Shown here one piece after another: positions 1 to 7,718 of a stretch of DNA of 17,611 nt (positions are counted from its first letter, which is position 1; every line of letters starts with the position of its first letter). The DNA comes from Opitutia bacterium UBA4654. Lineage in GTDB: Bacteria > Verrucomicrobiota > Verrucomicrobiia > Opitutales > Intestinicryptomonadaceae. The position numbers and the translations under genes are program-made. The stretch is taken from contig DHMA01000155.1 of the NCBI GenBank assembly GCA_002405555.1, forward strand, positions 1,593-19,203. Direction: 5' to 3'. The notes below the pieces were generated by a model. That model ran no database searches, was not told the DNA's origin, and worked only from the letters and a program-made list of their open reading frames with translations.

Positions 1-119
1 CCCATTACATACGGCGCGCCGAATGCCGCAGCCGCCCCGACTCCGAGCTTTTTGAGGAAGCTCCTCTTGTCCATGCGTCCTACCGACGCGTCCGAGTTCC
101 TTGCGATGTTTTCGTTCAT
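1..119 (-). CDS. N-terminal fragment of an exported protein with a Tat-like signal
   Basis: Only the first 39 codons lie in the window; the gene runs off the left edge. The predicted N-terminus contains DKRSFLKKLG followed by a small-residue hydrophobic stretch (GVGAAAAFGAPYVMG). This resembles a twin-arginine signal in which the first Arg is Lys. Such N-termini ending in APYVMG are common on exported Gfo/Idh/MocA-family oxidoreductases of Verrucomicrobia and Planctomycetes, but no catalytic domain is visible, so that assignment is only a guess. The start at 119 is favoured by an AAAGGAC ribosome-binding site about 7 bases upstream. A second Met at 74, just before the KR motif, is an alternative. 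The gene follows the outer-membrane protein gene by 28 bases on the same strand with no terminator between, so the two are probably co-transcribed. Confidence 0.6.
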   Translation of the reverse strand, partial: MNENIARNSDASVGRMDKRSFLKKLGVGAAAAFGAPYVM

Positions 120-147
120 AGTATTGTCCTTTCGTTTTAGGAGTAAG

Positions 148-966
148 TTAGAAGCCTATCGACGTGCCCACGCCGAACCAGATGTTGTTTTCCTTGCCCG
201 CGACAGCCGCATAGCCGCCGTCGGAGTCGTTGTTGCACGCGTAGCGCACGCCCGCGGAGAGTTTCCAGTAGTCGCTTACGGCAACCGTCGCGCCCGCCGA
301 GAAGCCCGCGTAGGCGTAGCCGCCGACTTCGGTCATTCCGCCGATGTAGTCGGCATATCCGCCGAACGCCGCCAAGTCTATCGTGCCCCAGTTTTCGCCG
401 AGAACCCATTTTGTGATTGGCGCGGAATACGAAAGCCCCGCCTCTATTACAGTGCCCGAATATGTCAGGTTGTAGAAGCCGCTGACGTACGGAGACACAG
501 CGAAGTCGCCGAGAAATTCGGAGGTGTCGTAGCTGAGCGAAAGTTTAAGCTCGTTCTCGACGGTCGAACCCGACGAAGGATACGTGTACGCGGTGTAGCC
601 GAAATCCACGGTGAAGTTTTCGATTGAATACGTCGCGCCCGCGTAGAGGTCGTTCTCGCCGTATCCCGCACCGTCGGTCGAGTAGCAACCCCACCAGCCG
701 ACGTATGCGCCGAAGCCCGCGCCGATGTCGTAGGCGATGTCCACTTCGGGGCAAACTACCGAACCGGCAAGCTGTTTTCCCCTGAAAATGAACTCGCTCT
801 CGTATCCGACGGACGCGGACGCCGAGAATTTGGAAAGGACATCGCTTGCAACCTGTATGTCGGAAAGCGAATTTATTTCCTTTTCGGGTGTTGAAGCGTC
901 GGCCGCAAATGCGGACGCGGCGGCGATTGTCAATGCGCAGGTCAATGCGGTAATTTTGTTTGCCAT
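148..966 (-). CDS. outer-membrane beta-barrel protein, TorF/Gcw_chp-like putative porin
   Basis: Encodes 272 residues. Residues 1-21 form a signal peptide (MANK, hydrophobic core, AFA before the predicted cut after Ala21). The mature protein is made of alternating hydrophobic/polar strands rich in Gly, Tyr, Trp and Ser. It ends in Phe272, as expected for a barrel recognised by the BAM complex. The stretch VGYESEFIFRGKQLAG (about residues 53-68) resembles the first strands of the TorF/Gcw_chp family (TIGR02001), whose members start their barrel with a similar Y-x-F-R-G motif. Function within that family is poorly defined, and a channel role is inferred. The frame stays open upstream of 966, but the signal peptide fixes the start there. 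No Shine-Dalgarno is seen, only an A-rich leader. A sigma-54-like promoter lies about 65 bases upstream. Confidence 0.8.
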   Translation of the reverse strand: MANKITALTCALTIAAASAFAADASTPEKEINSLSDIQVASDVLSKFSASASVGYESEFIFRGKQLAGSVVCPEVDIAYDIGAGFGAYVGWWGCYSTDGAGYGENDLYAGATYSIENFTVDFGYTAYTYPSSGSTVENELKLSLSYDTSEFLGDFAVSPYVSGFYNLTYSGTVIEAGLSYSAPITKWVLGENWGTIDLAAFGGYADYIGGMTEVGGYAYAGFSAGATVAVSDYWKLSAGVRYACNNDSDGGYAAVAGKENNIWFGVGTSIGF

Positions 967-1029
967 AGTTTTTTTCGTTTGAGTTTGTATTGCGTGTCCG
1001 CCGAATTTCGACGAACACAAAACCCATAT

Positions 1030-1045
1030 AGCAGAAGGCGTGCCA
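1030..1045 (-). promoter_or_regulatory. sigma-54-like promoter (-24/-12) upstream of the barrel gene
   Basis: On the minus strand the 16 bases read TGGCACGCCTTCTGCT. This fits the sigma-54 consensus TGGCAC-R-N4-TTGCW at every defined position but one, with the obligatory GG-N10-GC spacing. Transcription would start near 1019, giving a 5' leader of about 50 bases before the start at 966. The same region also reads TGCTATATG, a possible extended -10 for the housekeeping sigma factor, so the element is ambiguous. No enhancer-binding activator gene is in the window. Confidence 0.45.
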
Positions 1046-1218
1046 GTTTTTTGGACGCGCGCAAACCTGCTAAAAATCAAAAACATGGCGCAAAATGCCG
1101 ATTCGCGGCGGCATGCGGGCAAAACCGCCGACAACATTTTCGTATGCGCGAACGACAATTTTGTAAAACCGCGACGCCACGACTCCGCGCAAAGACGCAA
1201 GACGCAATGCGCGGGCGC

Positions 1219-1251
1219 AAAAAAAAAGCTCCCCGAAAATTTCGGAGAGCT
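1219..1251 (-). terminator. Rho-independent terminator of the ABC exporter gene
   Basis: On the minus strand, 27 bases after the exporter stop codon, AGCTCTCCGAAA pairs with TTTCGGGGAGCT, with one G-T pair and a minimal loop. A run of nine T follows (1227-1219). The position and strength match an intrinsic terminator ending the exporter transcript before the barrel gene's own promoter. Confidence 0.85.
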
Positions 1252-1277
1252 AAAAGCGCGGAAGCCGCTTGGCTTTG

Positions 1278-3017
1278 CTATTTCGCCGCCTGCTTTTCGT
1301 AAAGCCTGCGGTATTCGGGGCAGCGGTCGATAAGCTCGGCGTGCGCGCCGTAGTCTACTATCGCGCCGTCCTTGAAAACTATTATCATGCGGACGTTGCG
1401 GATTGTGCTGAAACGGTGCGCTATGATTAGCATGGTTCTGTCGCACATGAGGGAATCGACCGCCTTCTGAATGAAAGCCTCGCTGTTGACGTCGAGCGCG
1501 GAGGTAGCCTCGTCGAGCACGATGAACGGCGGATTTTTAAGGAAGACGCGGGCGAGCGCGATGCGCTGTTTCTGCCCGCCGGAAAGCCTGTCGCCGCGCT
1601 CGCCGACAACCGTTTCGTAGCCGTCGTCGAGGTTTTCGATAAACTCGTGCGCGTATGCGGTCTTTGCGGCGGCGACGACTTCGTCGCGCGTGGCGTCGGG
1701 ACGCGCGACGAGAATGTTGTTGTAGACGGTGTCGTTGAACAAAACGGGATACTGCGGAACGCTGCCGAGATTTTCGACGAAATCGGCGGAGGCGATGTCG
1801 CGCAAATCTACGCCGTCGATTTTAACCGAGCCCGAGACGGGGTCGTACAAACGCATCGCAAGCCGCGCGAACGTGCTCTTGCCCGCGCCGCTTTCGCCGA
1901 CGAGCGCGCAGCTCGTGCCCGCGGGAATTACGATGTTCACGTCTTTGAGCACGGTCTTGTTGTTGTACGCAAATTCGACGTTCTCGAAGCGCAGCTCTCC
2001 GCGCACGCGCCCGATTTTCACGGGATTTGCGGGTTCGGGAACGGTCGTCTGGTAGTCGAGCACGGCGGAGAGGCGTTCGACAAGCGGCATGATTTTCACG
2101 AAGTCGGTAAACATTCGCGCTATTCTCTTAATGGGGTCGATTGTGAAATAGAGCGCGATGCCGATTGCAGAAAAGGTCGGGAAGTCGATGTCGCCGAAAT
2201 ACGCGTAGACGAAAGTTATCGAAACCATCGTAGCCGCGAGGAACTCCATGAACGGCTGCTGCATAAGCTCGAACTTCGCCATTTTAAGCGAGTACCATTT
2301 GACCTCGCCGTTCATGTTGTCGAACTTTTTTATCTGCGGCTGTTGGAGGGCGAAGACCCTGACTTCGTGCGCGGCGTCGAGGTTTTCGCCGAAAAGCTGA
2401 GCCATGTCGCTTAGCTTCACCTGCGCCTTGCCCGCGTAGAGCTTCATGTTTTTGCGTATCATCTGGACGGGCAGAATGCAAAACGGAACAGCAACCAAAA
2501 ATACGAGAAGGAACACAACCTGCCCTTTCGTACAGCAAAGATAAAGCAGATAGCCCAACGCGCCCACAACCTGCAAGGGCTGCCTGAATATTTCCGATGA
2601 AAACGAAAGCAGGACATTCTGGACGGAGACGGTGTCGCTTGTAAGGCGCGTAAGGAGGTCGCCCGTGGTGAATTTGTCGAAGAACGCGATGGGGTAGCTT
2701 TGGATTCTGCGGAAGATGTCGCCTTTGAGCGTCCGCAGAATTTCGAGCGACGAATACGTCATCAAATATCCGCTGAGGTAGCCGAAGATTGCCCTCAGCG
2801 CGAAAATCGTCGGCAGCAGCATTGCGATTCCGAAAATGTACCAGAGCGACTGTTCCCCGTCGGTTTTCTCCATGAAGATTTTGCGGAGAACCTTGTCGAA
2901 AATAACGGGCATGCCGAAGCCGCTGCACGCGCCGAACAACGCGCCGAAAATCACCGCCGCCACGAGCTGCGGCAGGCACGGTTTGACGTATACTTTGAAT
3001 CTGAGAAGTTTTTTCAT
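1278..3017 (-). CDS. ABC exporter half-transporter, MsbA-like (permease-ATPase fusion)
   Basis: Encodes 579 residues, the usual size of an MsbA-type homodimeric half-transporter. The N-terminal half has the type-IV ABC exporter membrane domain, with hydrophobic segments near residues 16-38, 58-80, 137-160, 165-185, 255-275 and 280-298. The C-terminal ATPase contains Walker A GESGAGKS (374-381), Q-loop Q422, signature LSGGQ (478-482), Walker B FIVLDE (498-503) and switch His534 (IIAHRFS). All catalytic residues are intact. Such proteins sit in the inner membrane and flip lipid A-core or other lipids or drugs; the substrate cannot be told from sequence alone. No Shine-Dalgarno precedes the ATG. 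The gene is monocistronic, divergent from the receptor genes, and ends at a strong terminator. Confidence 0.9.
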   Translation of the reverse strand: MKKLLRFKVYVKPCLPQLVAAVIFGALFGACSGFGMPVIFDKVLRKIFMEKTDGEQSLWYIFGIAMLLPTIFALRAIFGYLSGYLMTYSSLEILRTLKGDIFRRIQSYPIAFFDKFTTGDLLTRLTSDTVSVQNVLLSFSSEIFRQPLQVVGALGYLLYLCCTKGQVVFLLVFLVAVPFCILPVQMIRKNMKLYAGKAQVKLSDMAQLFGENLDAAHEVRVFALQQPQIKKFDNMNGEVKWYSLKMAKFELMQQPFMEFLAATMVSITFVYAYFGDIDFPTFSAIGIALYFTIDPIKRIARMFTDFVKIMPLVERLSAVLDYQTTVPEPANPVKIGRVRGELRFENVEFAYNNKTVLKDVNIVIPAGTSCALVGESGAGKSTFARLAMRLYDPVSGSVKIDGVDLRDIASADFVENLGSVPQYPVLFNDTVYNNILVARPDATRDEVVAAAKTAYAHEFIENLDDGYETVVGERGDRLSGGQKQRIALARVFLKNPPFIVLDEATSALDVNSEAFIQKAVDSLMCDRTMLIIAHRFSTIRNVRMIIVFKDGAIVDYGAHAELIDRCPEYRRLYEKQAAK

Positions 3018-3033
3018 GAAAAATAAGCTTTGG

Positions 3034-3063
3034 ATTTTTCGTAAAATCCGCCCGATTAGTCAA
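3034..3063 (-). promoter_or_regulatory. possible sigma-70 promoter of the ABC exporter gene
   Basis: On the minus strand TTGACT (3063-3058) is followed after 18 bases by AAAAAT (3039-3034), matching 5/6 and 4/6 of the -35 and -10 consensus. The predicted start of transcription lies only about 10 bases before the exporter ATG at 3017, so the leader would be very short and without a ribosome-binding site. The match is modest. Confidence 0.35.
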
Positions 3064-3131
3064 GTTTTTACGCATGCGCGGGCGCGGCGGACAGCCCGAA
3101 CAAAGCGATGGCGCATTCGCAAGGCGGCGCG

Positions 3132-3150
3132 AAAACCGCGGGACGGTTTT
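3132..3150. repeat. inverted repeat in the divergent exporter/receptor intergenic region
   Basis: AAAACCG (3132-3138) and CGGTTTT (3144-3150) form a perfect 7-bp inverted repeat around a 5-base spacer. It lies roughly midway between the exporter start (3017) and the receptor start (3214). It could be a weak hairpin or a protein-binding dyad. No long T run follows on either strand, so it is not a convincing terminator. Confidence 0.3.
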
Positions 3151-3213
3151 GAGGGGGCGCGGCGTAAAAATCGGCTTGAAACGGAACGCCGCTTTGCTAC
3201 GCTGTTTCGGAGT

Positions 3214-5427
3214 ATGAAAGCTTCGATGAAGTCGTCTTTGCTGGGGCTGGGGATTTCCGTTACGGTCGTCCCCGCGGTCGCCATGTTCGCCTTCATCGCG
3301 CTGATGGGCTCCGACATCGTGAAGACCGCGAACTCCGAATTCCGCGCCGCCGCCCTCGAAGCCGCGCGTCAGGCGACGGTGGACATCCGCCAAATGTGCG
3401 ACGTAATCGAAATCTCCGACGACGTCGCGACCGAGGCGGCAAAAAGCATAATCTCGGAGGAAATCGGCAAGCTCGGCAAAATCTCCGTCGCAAGCAAGCC
3501 GACGTCGTTTTCGGTGTTCCCGCTGAAATCGCCCGAAGACAAGCAGATTGTGGCGGCGCGGCTGATAAGAATGGGGGGCGACGAAATCTCGCCCGACGAC
3601 TTCGACGGGAAGCTCCCCAAGCTGCTGGAATCGCTCAAAGCGCGGCTGTTTTGCGACATCTCGGTATACGCTCCGATTCCCGAGTCCGACTTTTTTGTAA
3701 ACGTCGCAAGCACCCTGACCTACCCCACGGGCGAAAGCTATGCCGGCGGCACGGTGTCGCCCAAAGACGGCGGCGGGCTGGGCGCGTTGTTCGCAAAGAC
3801 GCTCGAAACAAAAAGCCCCGTCGGCGGACTTGTAAAAATCGACTCGGAACACTACTCGGCAAACTGCGTGCCGCTCGAACGCGGCGACGGAAAAATAGGC
3901 GCGATTGTCGTGTTCGGCTCGCCGATGCCCGCGGTTGCGGAGCTTGAAAAATACCTGCAAAACTCGAACGTGGGCGAAACCGGATCGGTGTGGGTTATCG
4001 ACGTTTCGGACCCGTCGTCGCCAGCGCTCACAGTCTCGCGCGACAACTCCGCGGCGGGAAAAATCGAGGACGACCCCATCGAAGCCCGCCGCGCATTCCT
4101 GCGCCAGATTATAGAAAAGAGCCAAAACCTGCGCGACGGCGAAATAGGAGTGGAAACCGTAAACATTCCCTCGAAAGACAGGCGGCGCGACATCGTAAGG
4201 CTTGTAACCTACACAAACTACAAGCCGTGGAAGCGCATAATGGGAACTTCGCTCGACGCCGACGAATTTTCGGGAAGCGAAACCGCCCTGCTCTCGCAGA
4301 TAGACTCGTTTTCGAAAACGATAGTCTACGTCGGCGCGGTATTCACGGTTTTGGCAATCGGAATTTCGTGGATTTTGGCGTCGCAGATGTCGAGGCCGCT
4401 GAAAATCCTGCGCCGCGTGGCGCGGCACCACTCGCGCGGGAACATGGCGGCGGCGGAGTCGGAACTTGCCGCCTACCGCGACAGGGGCGGCGCGAGAATC
4501 GCCGAGTTCGACAGCCTGATTCTCGCAATCTACGACATGACAATCGGGCTTTCCGATTTGATAAAATCGATACGCGACGACGGCGAATACGTAGCCGACG
4601 GCGCGGTGCAGATTTCGGAGCTTGCGCGGTCGCTCGAATCAATCTCGCATTCGGAGGTGGCGTCGATGAGGCGCGTCGCGGCGACGGGGAAATCGATTTC
4701 GTTTTCGGCGGACGCAATCAACATGGCGGCGCGTTCGTCGGCGGCGCGGGTGCGCAAAACGCTCGACAGCAGCCGCGAGGGCGGCGACAACCTGCTGCTT
4801 CTAAAACGCAACTACGACGCGCTTTTTGCAGCGACCGAAAACGTAGCCGAAAGGCTCTCGGTAATAAACGGCAACGCCGAAAAAATAACGGCGGTGGTCA
4901 CGGCAATCGGCGAAATCAACAAGCGCACGAACCTGCTTTCGCTCAACGCCTCGATTGAGGCGGAAAAGGCGGGGGAAATCGGGCTGGGCTTCGCGGTAGT
5001 GGCGCGGCAGATACGCAGACTCGCCGACAAAACCTCGAAGGCGGCTTCCGACATCGAAAACGCCGTAAGGCAGATGCAGTCGGCGGTAAATTCGGGCGTG
5101 ATGGAAATGGACAGGTTCGGGGCGAGCATGCGCCAGAGCCTTAAAATCATTCTGGAAACGGCGGACTCGCTTTCGAGGGTCGTTGGCGACATCGAGGGCG
5201 TCGGGCCGAAATTCGAAAACATCGCGGGGCGCATCGCGGGCATGTCCGACAGCGCGCGCAGAATCAGCGAAACCATGACCGAACTTTCCGCAAATTCGGA
5301 GCGCATGCGCGACACCGTCTTCGAGTTCAAGTCGGCGACAAGCTCGCTCGACGCCACGAGCGACTCGCTCCTCGACGAAGTCTCGCGCTTCAAAACCGCT
5401 GGGGAAGGAGGCGTTGCGCGAAAATGA
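3214..5427 (+). CDS. methyl-accepting chemotaxis protein, WspA-like signalling domain with periplasmic Cache sensor (MCP1)
   Basis: Encodes 737 residues. A membrane segment at about 8-32 is followed by a large periplasmic region (about 35-365) resembling the Cache_3-Cache_2 sensor fold (GETGSVWVID at 254-263, YKPWKRIMGTSLD near 336-348). The second membrane segment is at 368-390, then a HAMP-like linker and a coiled-coil signalling domain. The hairpin tip KRTNLLSLNASIEAEKAGEIGLGF (570-593) matches the receptor consensus, and the downstream GVMEMDRF and GPKFE blocks resemble WspA-class receptors. No NWETF-type CheR tether is present at the C-terminus. The start at 3214 is chosen because it aligns residue for residue with the next receptor through Pro20; Met at 3226 is the alternative. 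The stop overlaps the next gene (ATGA), implying coupled translation. The periplasmic ligand is unknown. Confidence 0.85.
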   Translation: MKASMKSSLLGLGISVTVVPAVAMFAFIALMGSDIVKTANSEFRAAALEAARQATVDIRQMCDVIEISDDVATEAAKSIISEEIGKLGKISVASKPTSFSVFPLKSPEDKQIVAARLIRMGGDEISPDDFDGKLPKLLESLKARLFCDISVYAPIPESDFFVNVASTLTYPTGESYAGGTVSPKDGGGLGALFAKTLETKSPVGGLVKIDSEHYSANCVPLERGDGKIGAIVVFGSPMPAVAELEKYLQNSNVGETGSVWVIDVSDPSSPALTVSRDNSAAGKIEDDPIEARRAFLRQIIEKSQNLRDGEIGVETVNIPSKDRRRDIVRLVTYTNYKPWKRIMGTSLDADEFSGSETALLSQIDSFSKTIVYVGAVFTVLAIGISWILASQMSRPLKILRRVARHHSRGNMAAAESELAAYRDRGGARIAEFDSLILAIYDMTIGLSDLIKSIRDDGEYVADGAVQISELARSLESISHSEVASMRRVAATGKSISFSADAINMAARSSAARVRKTLDSSREGGDNLLLLKRNYDALFAATENVAERLSVINGNAEKITAVVTAIGEINKRTNLLSLNASIEAEKAGEIGLGFAVVARQIRRLADKTSKAASDIENAVRQMQSAVNSGVMEMDRFGASMRQSLKIILETADSLSRVVGDIEGVGPKFENIAGRIAGMSDSARRISETMTELSANSERMRDTVFEFKSATSSLDATSDSLLDEVSRFKTAGEGGVARK

Positions 5428-7637
5428 AAATTCCGCTGAAAAAGACGCTCGCGGCGTTCTCCGTGGGGCTTTCCGCGCTTCCCGTAATCGTAATCGGGCT
5501 TCTCGTGCTGATGATGAACAGCGACATCAGGGAAATCGTGAACTCCGAATTCGACAAAATCGGCGCGCGCACCACGCGCCAAATTGTTGAGGACACCGTG
5601 CGGATTTGCAAAATAATCCGCCGCACGCAGCTCGACGAAGACGACAAGGCGCGGGACGCCGTCCGCGAACGCCTCTGGAGCCTCGGCTTCCCAAAACTGC
5701 TCGACAAAAAGGCGGAAATCCGCGCGGCGTCGCAAATGACGCCCACCGAATTCAAGACAGTGGAAATTCCCGCAATGGCTTTCGGCAACAGCGAAATCGT
5801 CTTGGAGAAATCGCCCGACGGCTCGCTCGAAAGGGCGTCGGGACGCGCCGCGGAAATCCTCGAACAGCTCAAAACCGAGACGGGGCTCGACTTCGCGATA
5901 CTCCAAAAAATCGACGCCGACGGCAACATGCTGCGCATTGCCTCAACCGCGCTCGACGCCGAGGGAACGCCCTTTGTTGGCACATACATTCCCGCAAACG
6001 GCGGCTACGACGACGGCGCGATTGTCCGCACCCTGCTTGCCCGCAAGGCGTTTTCGGGAATTTCGCGCGGGGGGGCTGTCAACTTCATCGCAAACTACGA
6101 GCCGATTATCGACCAGTACGGCGACGTTATCGGGGCGGTGGCGTTCGGACGCCCGCAGGCGTCGATTGCGTACCTGCTAAAATATTTCGAAAACATAAGA
6201 ATAGGCAACACGGGCTACGTCTGGGCAATAGAGCTTGTCGGGCGCGGCGAATCGGTTGTGAGGATTTCGCGCGACGGCAAGCGCAACGGCTTCATCGTAG
6301 AGGGCGACACGTTCAGGGAACGGAGAGAGGCGACGCTCGAAATCATAGCCTCCGCCGTCGCGCAGGGCGAAAAAATCACCGTGCGCGACTACAAGTCTGG
6401 GACGGAGCGCAGCCTCACCGACGTCATAACCGCCTACACATATTTCAAGCCGTGGAATATGGTGATAGGGTCGAGCGGATACAGGAACGACTACGCCGCG
6501 GGGGTGGAAAAAATCGATGCCTCAGCGCGGAACTTCGTCTTCATGCTCGTGCCCGTCGGTCTTGCGATGCTCTTTTTTGCGGGCTTTGCGGCGTGGCTTG
6601 CGGGCGTGCGCGGCGTCCAAATGGTTGACGGGCTGAAACGCGCAATCGGGAAAATCAAGGGCGGCGACATTCCCGCCGCGCAGGCGGAACTTGCGGAACT
6701 CGCCGACCCGCGCCAGTGGAGCAACTCGGAAATTTTCAGGCTGTCGCTCGCGCTCGACACAATGTCGGCGAACATCTCGAAGCTCGTCGCGAAAGTTCAG
6801 GACGCCGGCGAAAACCTCGCCCAAAGCGCGGCGAAAATCTCGTCGGGCGCGGAGGACATTGCAAAGACCACAAGCGCGAGGGCGGAACGGCTCTCCGACA
6901 TTCTCGGCACGATAGACTCGATTTCAAACTCGGCGTCGCTGCTCAACGCCGACGCGCTCGACGCGGCAAAAAACATAGAGGCGTCGCTCGAAATCATGAG
7001 CGACGGCGGCAACCTGCTCGGCAGGCTCAACGAAAACGCGGCAATTCTGCTCGGCGCGGCGGACTCCGTTTCGGCGAGGCTTGCGGTCATAAAAGACAAG
7101 ACCGAGCGCATTCTCGCGGCGATGTCCACAATCAACGCGGTCAGCGAGCGCACGAACATGCTTTCGCTCAACGCCTCGATTGAGGCGGAGCGCGCGGCGG
7201 ACGCAAACGGCGGCTTCGCGGCGGTTTCGGCGGAAATCACGCGGCTTGCCGACCGCACGGCGGTCGCGGCAATGAACGTCTCGCGCATGGTCGCCGAAAT
7301 GGACGACTCAGTAAACCTCGGCGTGGGCGACATGGACGACTTCGCCGCCAGAATGAAATCGAACTCCGAAATGATAAGCAAAGTGCACGACAACCTCGCG
7401 TCGGCGGAGGGACAGATTGCGGAGCTTGGCCCGAAGTTCGAATCGCTTGCGGAGGACGTTTCGGGGCAGGAGAAAAACGCGGGGGCAATCGCCTCGCAAA
7501 CGCAGTCGCTCGCGGAATTGGGCGAGAAGACGCGGGCGCAGGTAGACGCGCTCAGGGAAATCACGGTGTCGATTTCGCGCACGTCGGAGGCGCTCGCGGC
7601 AAAGGTTTCGAGCTTCGCGGTAATCCGCAAAAAGTAG
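5424..7637 (+). CDS. methyl-accepting chemotaxis protein paralogue with divergent tip (MCP2)
   Basis: Encodes 737 residues, exactly the length of the preceding receptor, and begins inside its stop codon (ATGA). A GGAAGGAGGC stretch sits 13-22 bases before the ATG. Membrane segments are near 8-31 and 371-395. The periplasmic Cache-type sensor contains IGNTGYVWAIEL (260-271) and YFKPWNMVIGSSGY (340-353), clearer matches to Cache_2 than in MCP1. The tip reads ERTNMLSLNASIEAERAADANGGFAAV (575-601). The usual AGEQGRGF of the hairpin turn has become AADANGGF, losing the conserved Gly-Glu pair and one Val. The tail (GPKFESLAEDV, 669-679) matches MCP1. Ligand and signalling output are unknown. It may work with MCP1 as a mixed array or be a modified partner. 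No clear terminator follows. Confidence 0.85.
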   Translation: MKIPLKKTLAAFSVGLSALPVIVIGLLVLMMNSDIREIVNSEFDKIGARTTRQIVEDTVRICKIIRRTQLDEDDKARDAVRERLWSLGFPKLLDKKAEIRAASQMTPTEFKTVEIPAMAFGNSEIVLEKSPDGSLERASGRAAEILEQLKTETGLDFAILQKIDADGNMLRIASTALDAEGTPFVGTYIPANGGYDDGAIVRTLLARKAFSGISRGGAVNFIANYEPIIDQYGDVIGAVAFGRPQASIAYLLKYFENIRIGNTGYVWAIELVGRGESVVRISRDGKRNGFIVEGDTFRERREATLEIIASAVAQGEKITVRDYKSGTERSLTDVITAYTYFKPWNMVIGSSGYRNDYAAGVEKIDASARNFVFMLVPVGLAMLFFAGFAAWLAGVRGVQMVDGLKRAIGKIKGGDIPAAQAELAELADPRQWSNSEIFRLSLALDTMSANISKLVAKVQDAGENLAQSAAKISSGAEDIAKTTSARAERLSDILGTIDSISNSASLLNADALDAAKNIEASLEIMSDGGNLLGRLNENAAILLGAADSVSARLAVIKDKTERILAAMSTINAVSERTNMLSLNASIEAERAADANGGFAAVSAEITRLADRTAVAAMNVSRMVAEMDDSVNLGVGDMDDFAARMKSNSEMISKVHDNLASAEGQIAELGPKFESLAEDVSGQEKNAGAIASQTQSLAELGEKTRAQVDALREITVSISRTSEALAAKVSSFAVIRKK

Positions 7638-7691
7638 CGGACGCAAAAAAAAGACGCAAAAAACCGAACGCCAAGCCGCGCCCGCAAGTGC

Positions 7692-7711
7692 AAGTGAACA
7701 TATGTTCACTT
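7692..7711. promoter_or_regulatory. perfect 20-bp palindromic operator O1, probable TetR-family site
   Basis: AAGTGAACATATGTTCACTT is its own reverse complement over all 20 bases. It lies just upstream of the shc promoter, in front of an operon whose second gene encodes a TetR-family regulator. Palindromes with GAAC/GTTC-type arms of this length are typical TetR-family operators. Binding by the encoded regulator, and hence autoregulation, is inferred. Confidence 0.75.
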
Positions 7712-7718
7712 ATTTTTC

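Larger units (their letters stand above)
967..1277. other. intergenic region between barrel gene and ABC exporter gene
   Basis: This 311-base stretch holds the barrel gene's promoter-like element (1030-1045) and the exporter terminator (1219-1251). I see no gene, repeat or structured RNA between 1046 and 1218. The open frame crossing it on the minus strand has no barrel-like or family-like sequence and is an artefact of GC-rich DNA. Confidence 0.6.

Noticed and set aside
967..1446. Minus-strand open frame extending the barrel protein upstream by 160 residues
   Set aside because: The extension crosses the exporter's terminator and coding end and places the signal peptide internally. The normal start is the Met at 966.
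3176..3203. TTGAAA-N16-TACGCT as promoter of the first receptor gene
   Set aside because: The -10 matches poorly (3/6) and would put transcription start within a few bases of the ATG. It is too weak to list as a feature.
2284..4431. A 715-codon open frame on the minus strand spanning the exporter and receptor genes
   Set aside because: It overlaps two well-supported genes, has Arg/Phe/His-rich low-complexity composition and no domain. It is a shadow frame in GC-rich DNA.
7638..7691. Terminator after the second receptor gene
   Set aside because: The A-rich direct repeats (GACGCAAAAAA twice) do not form a hairpin and there is no T run on the plus strand.
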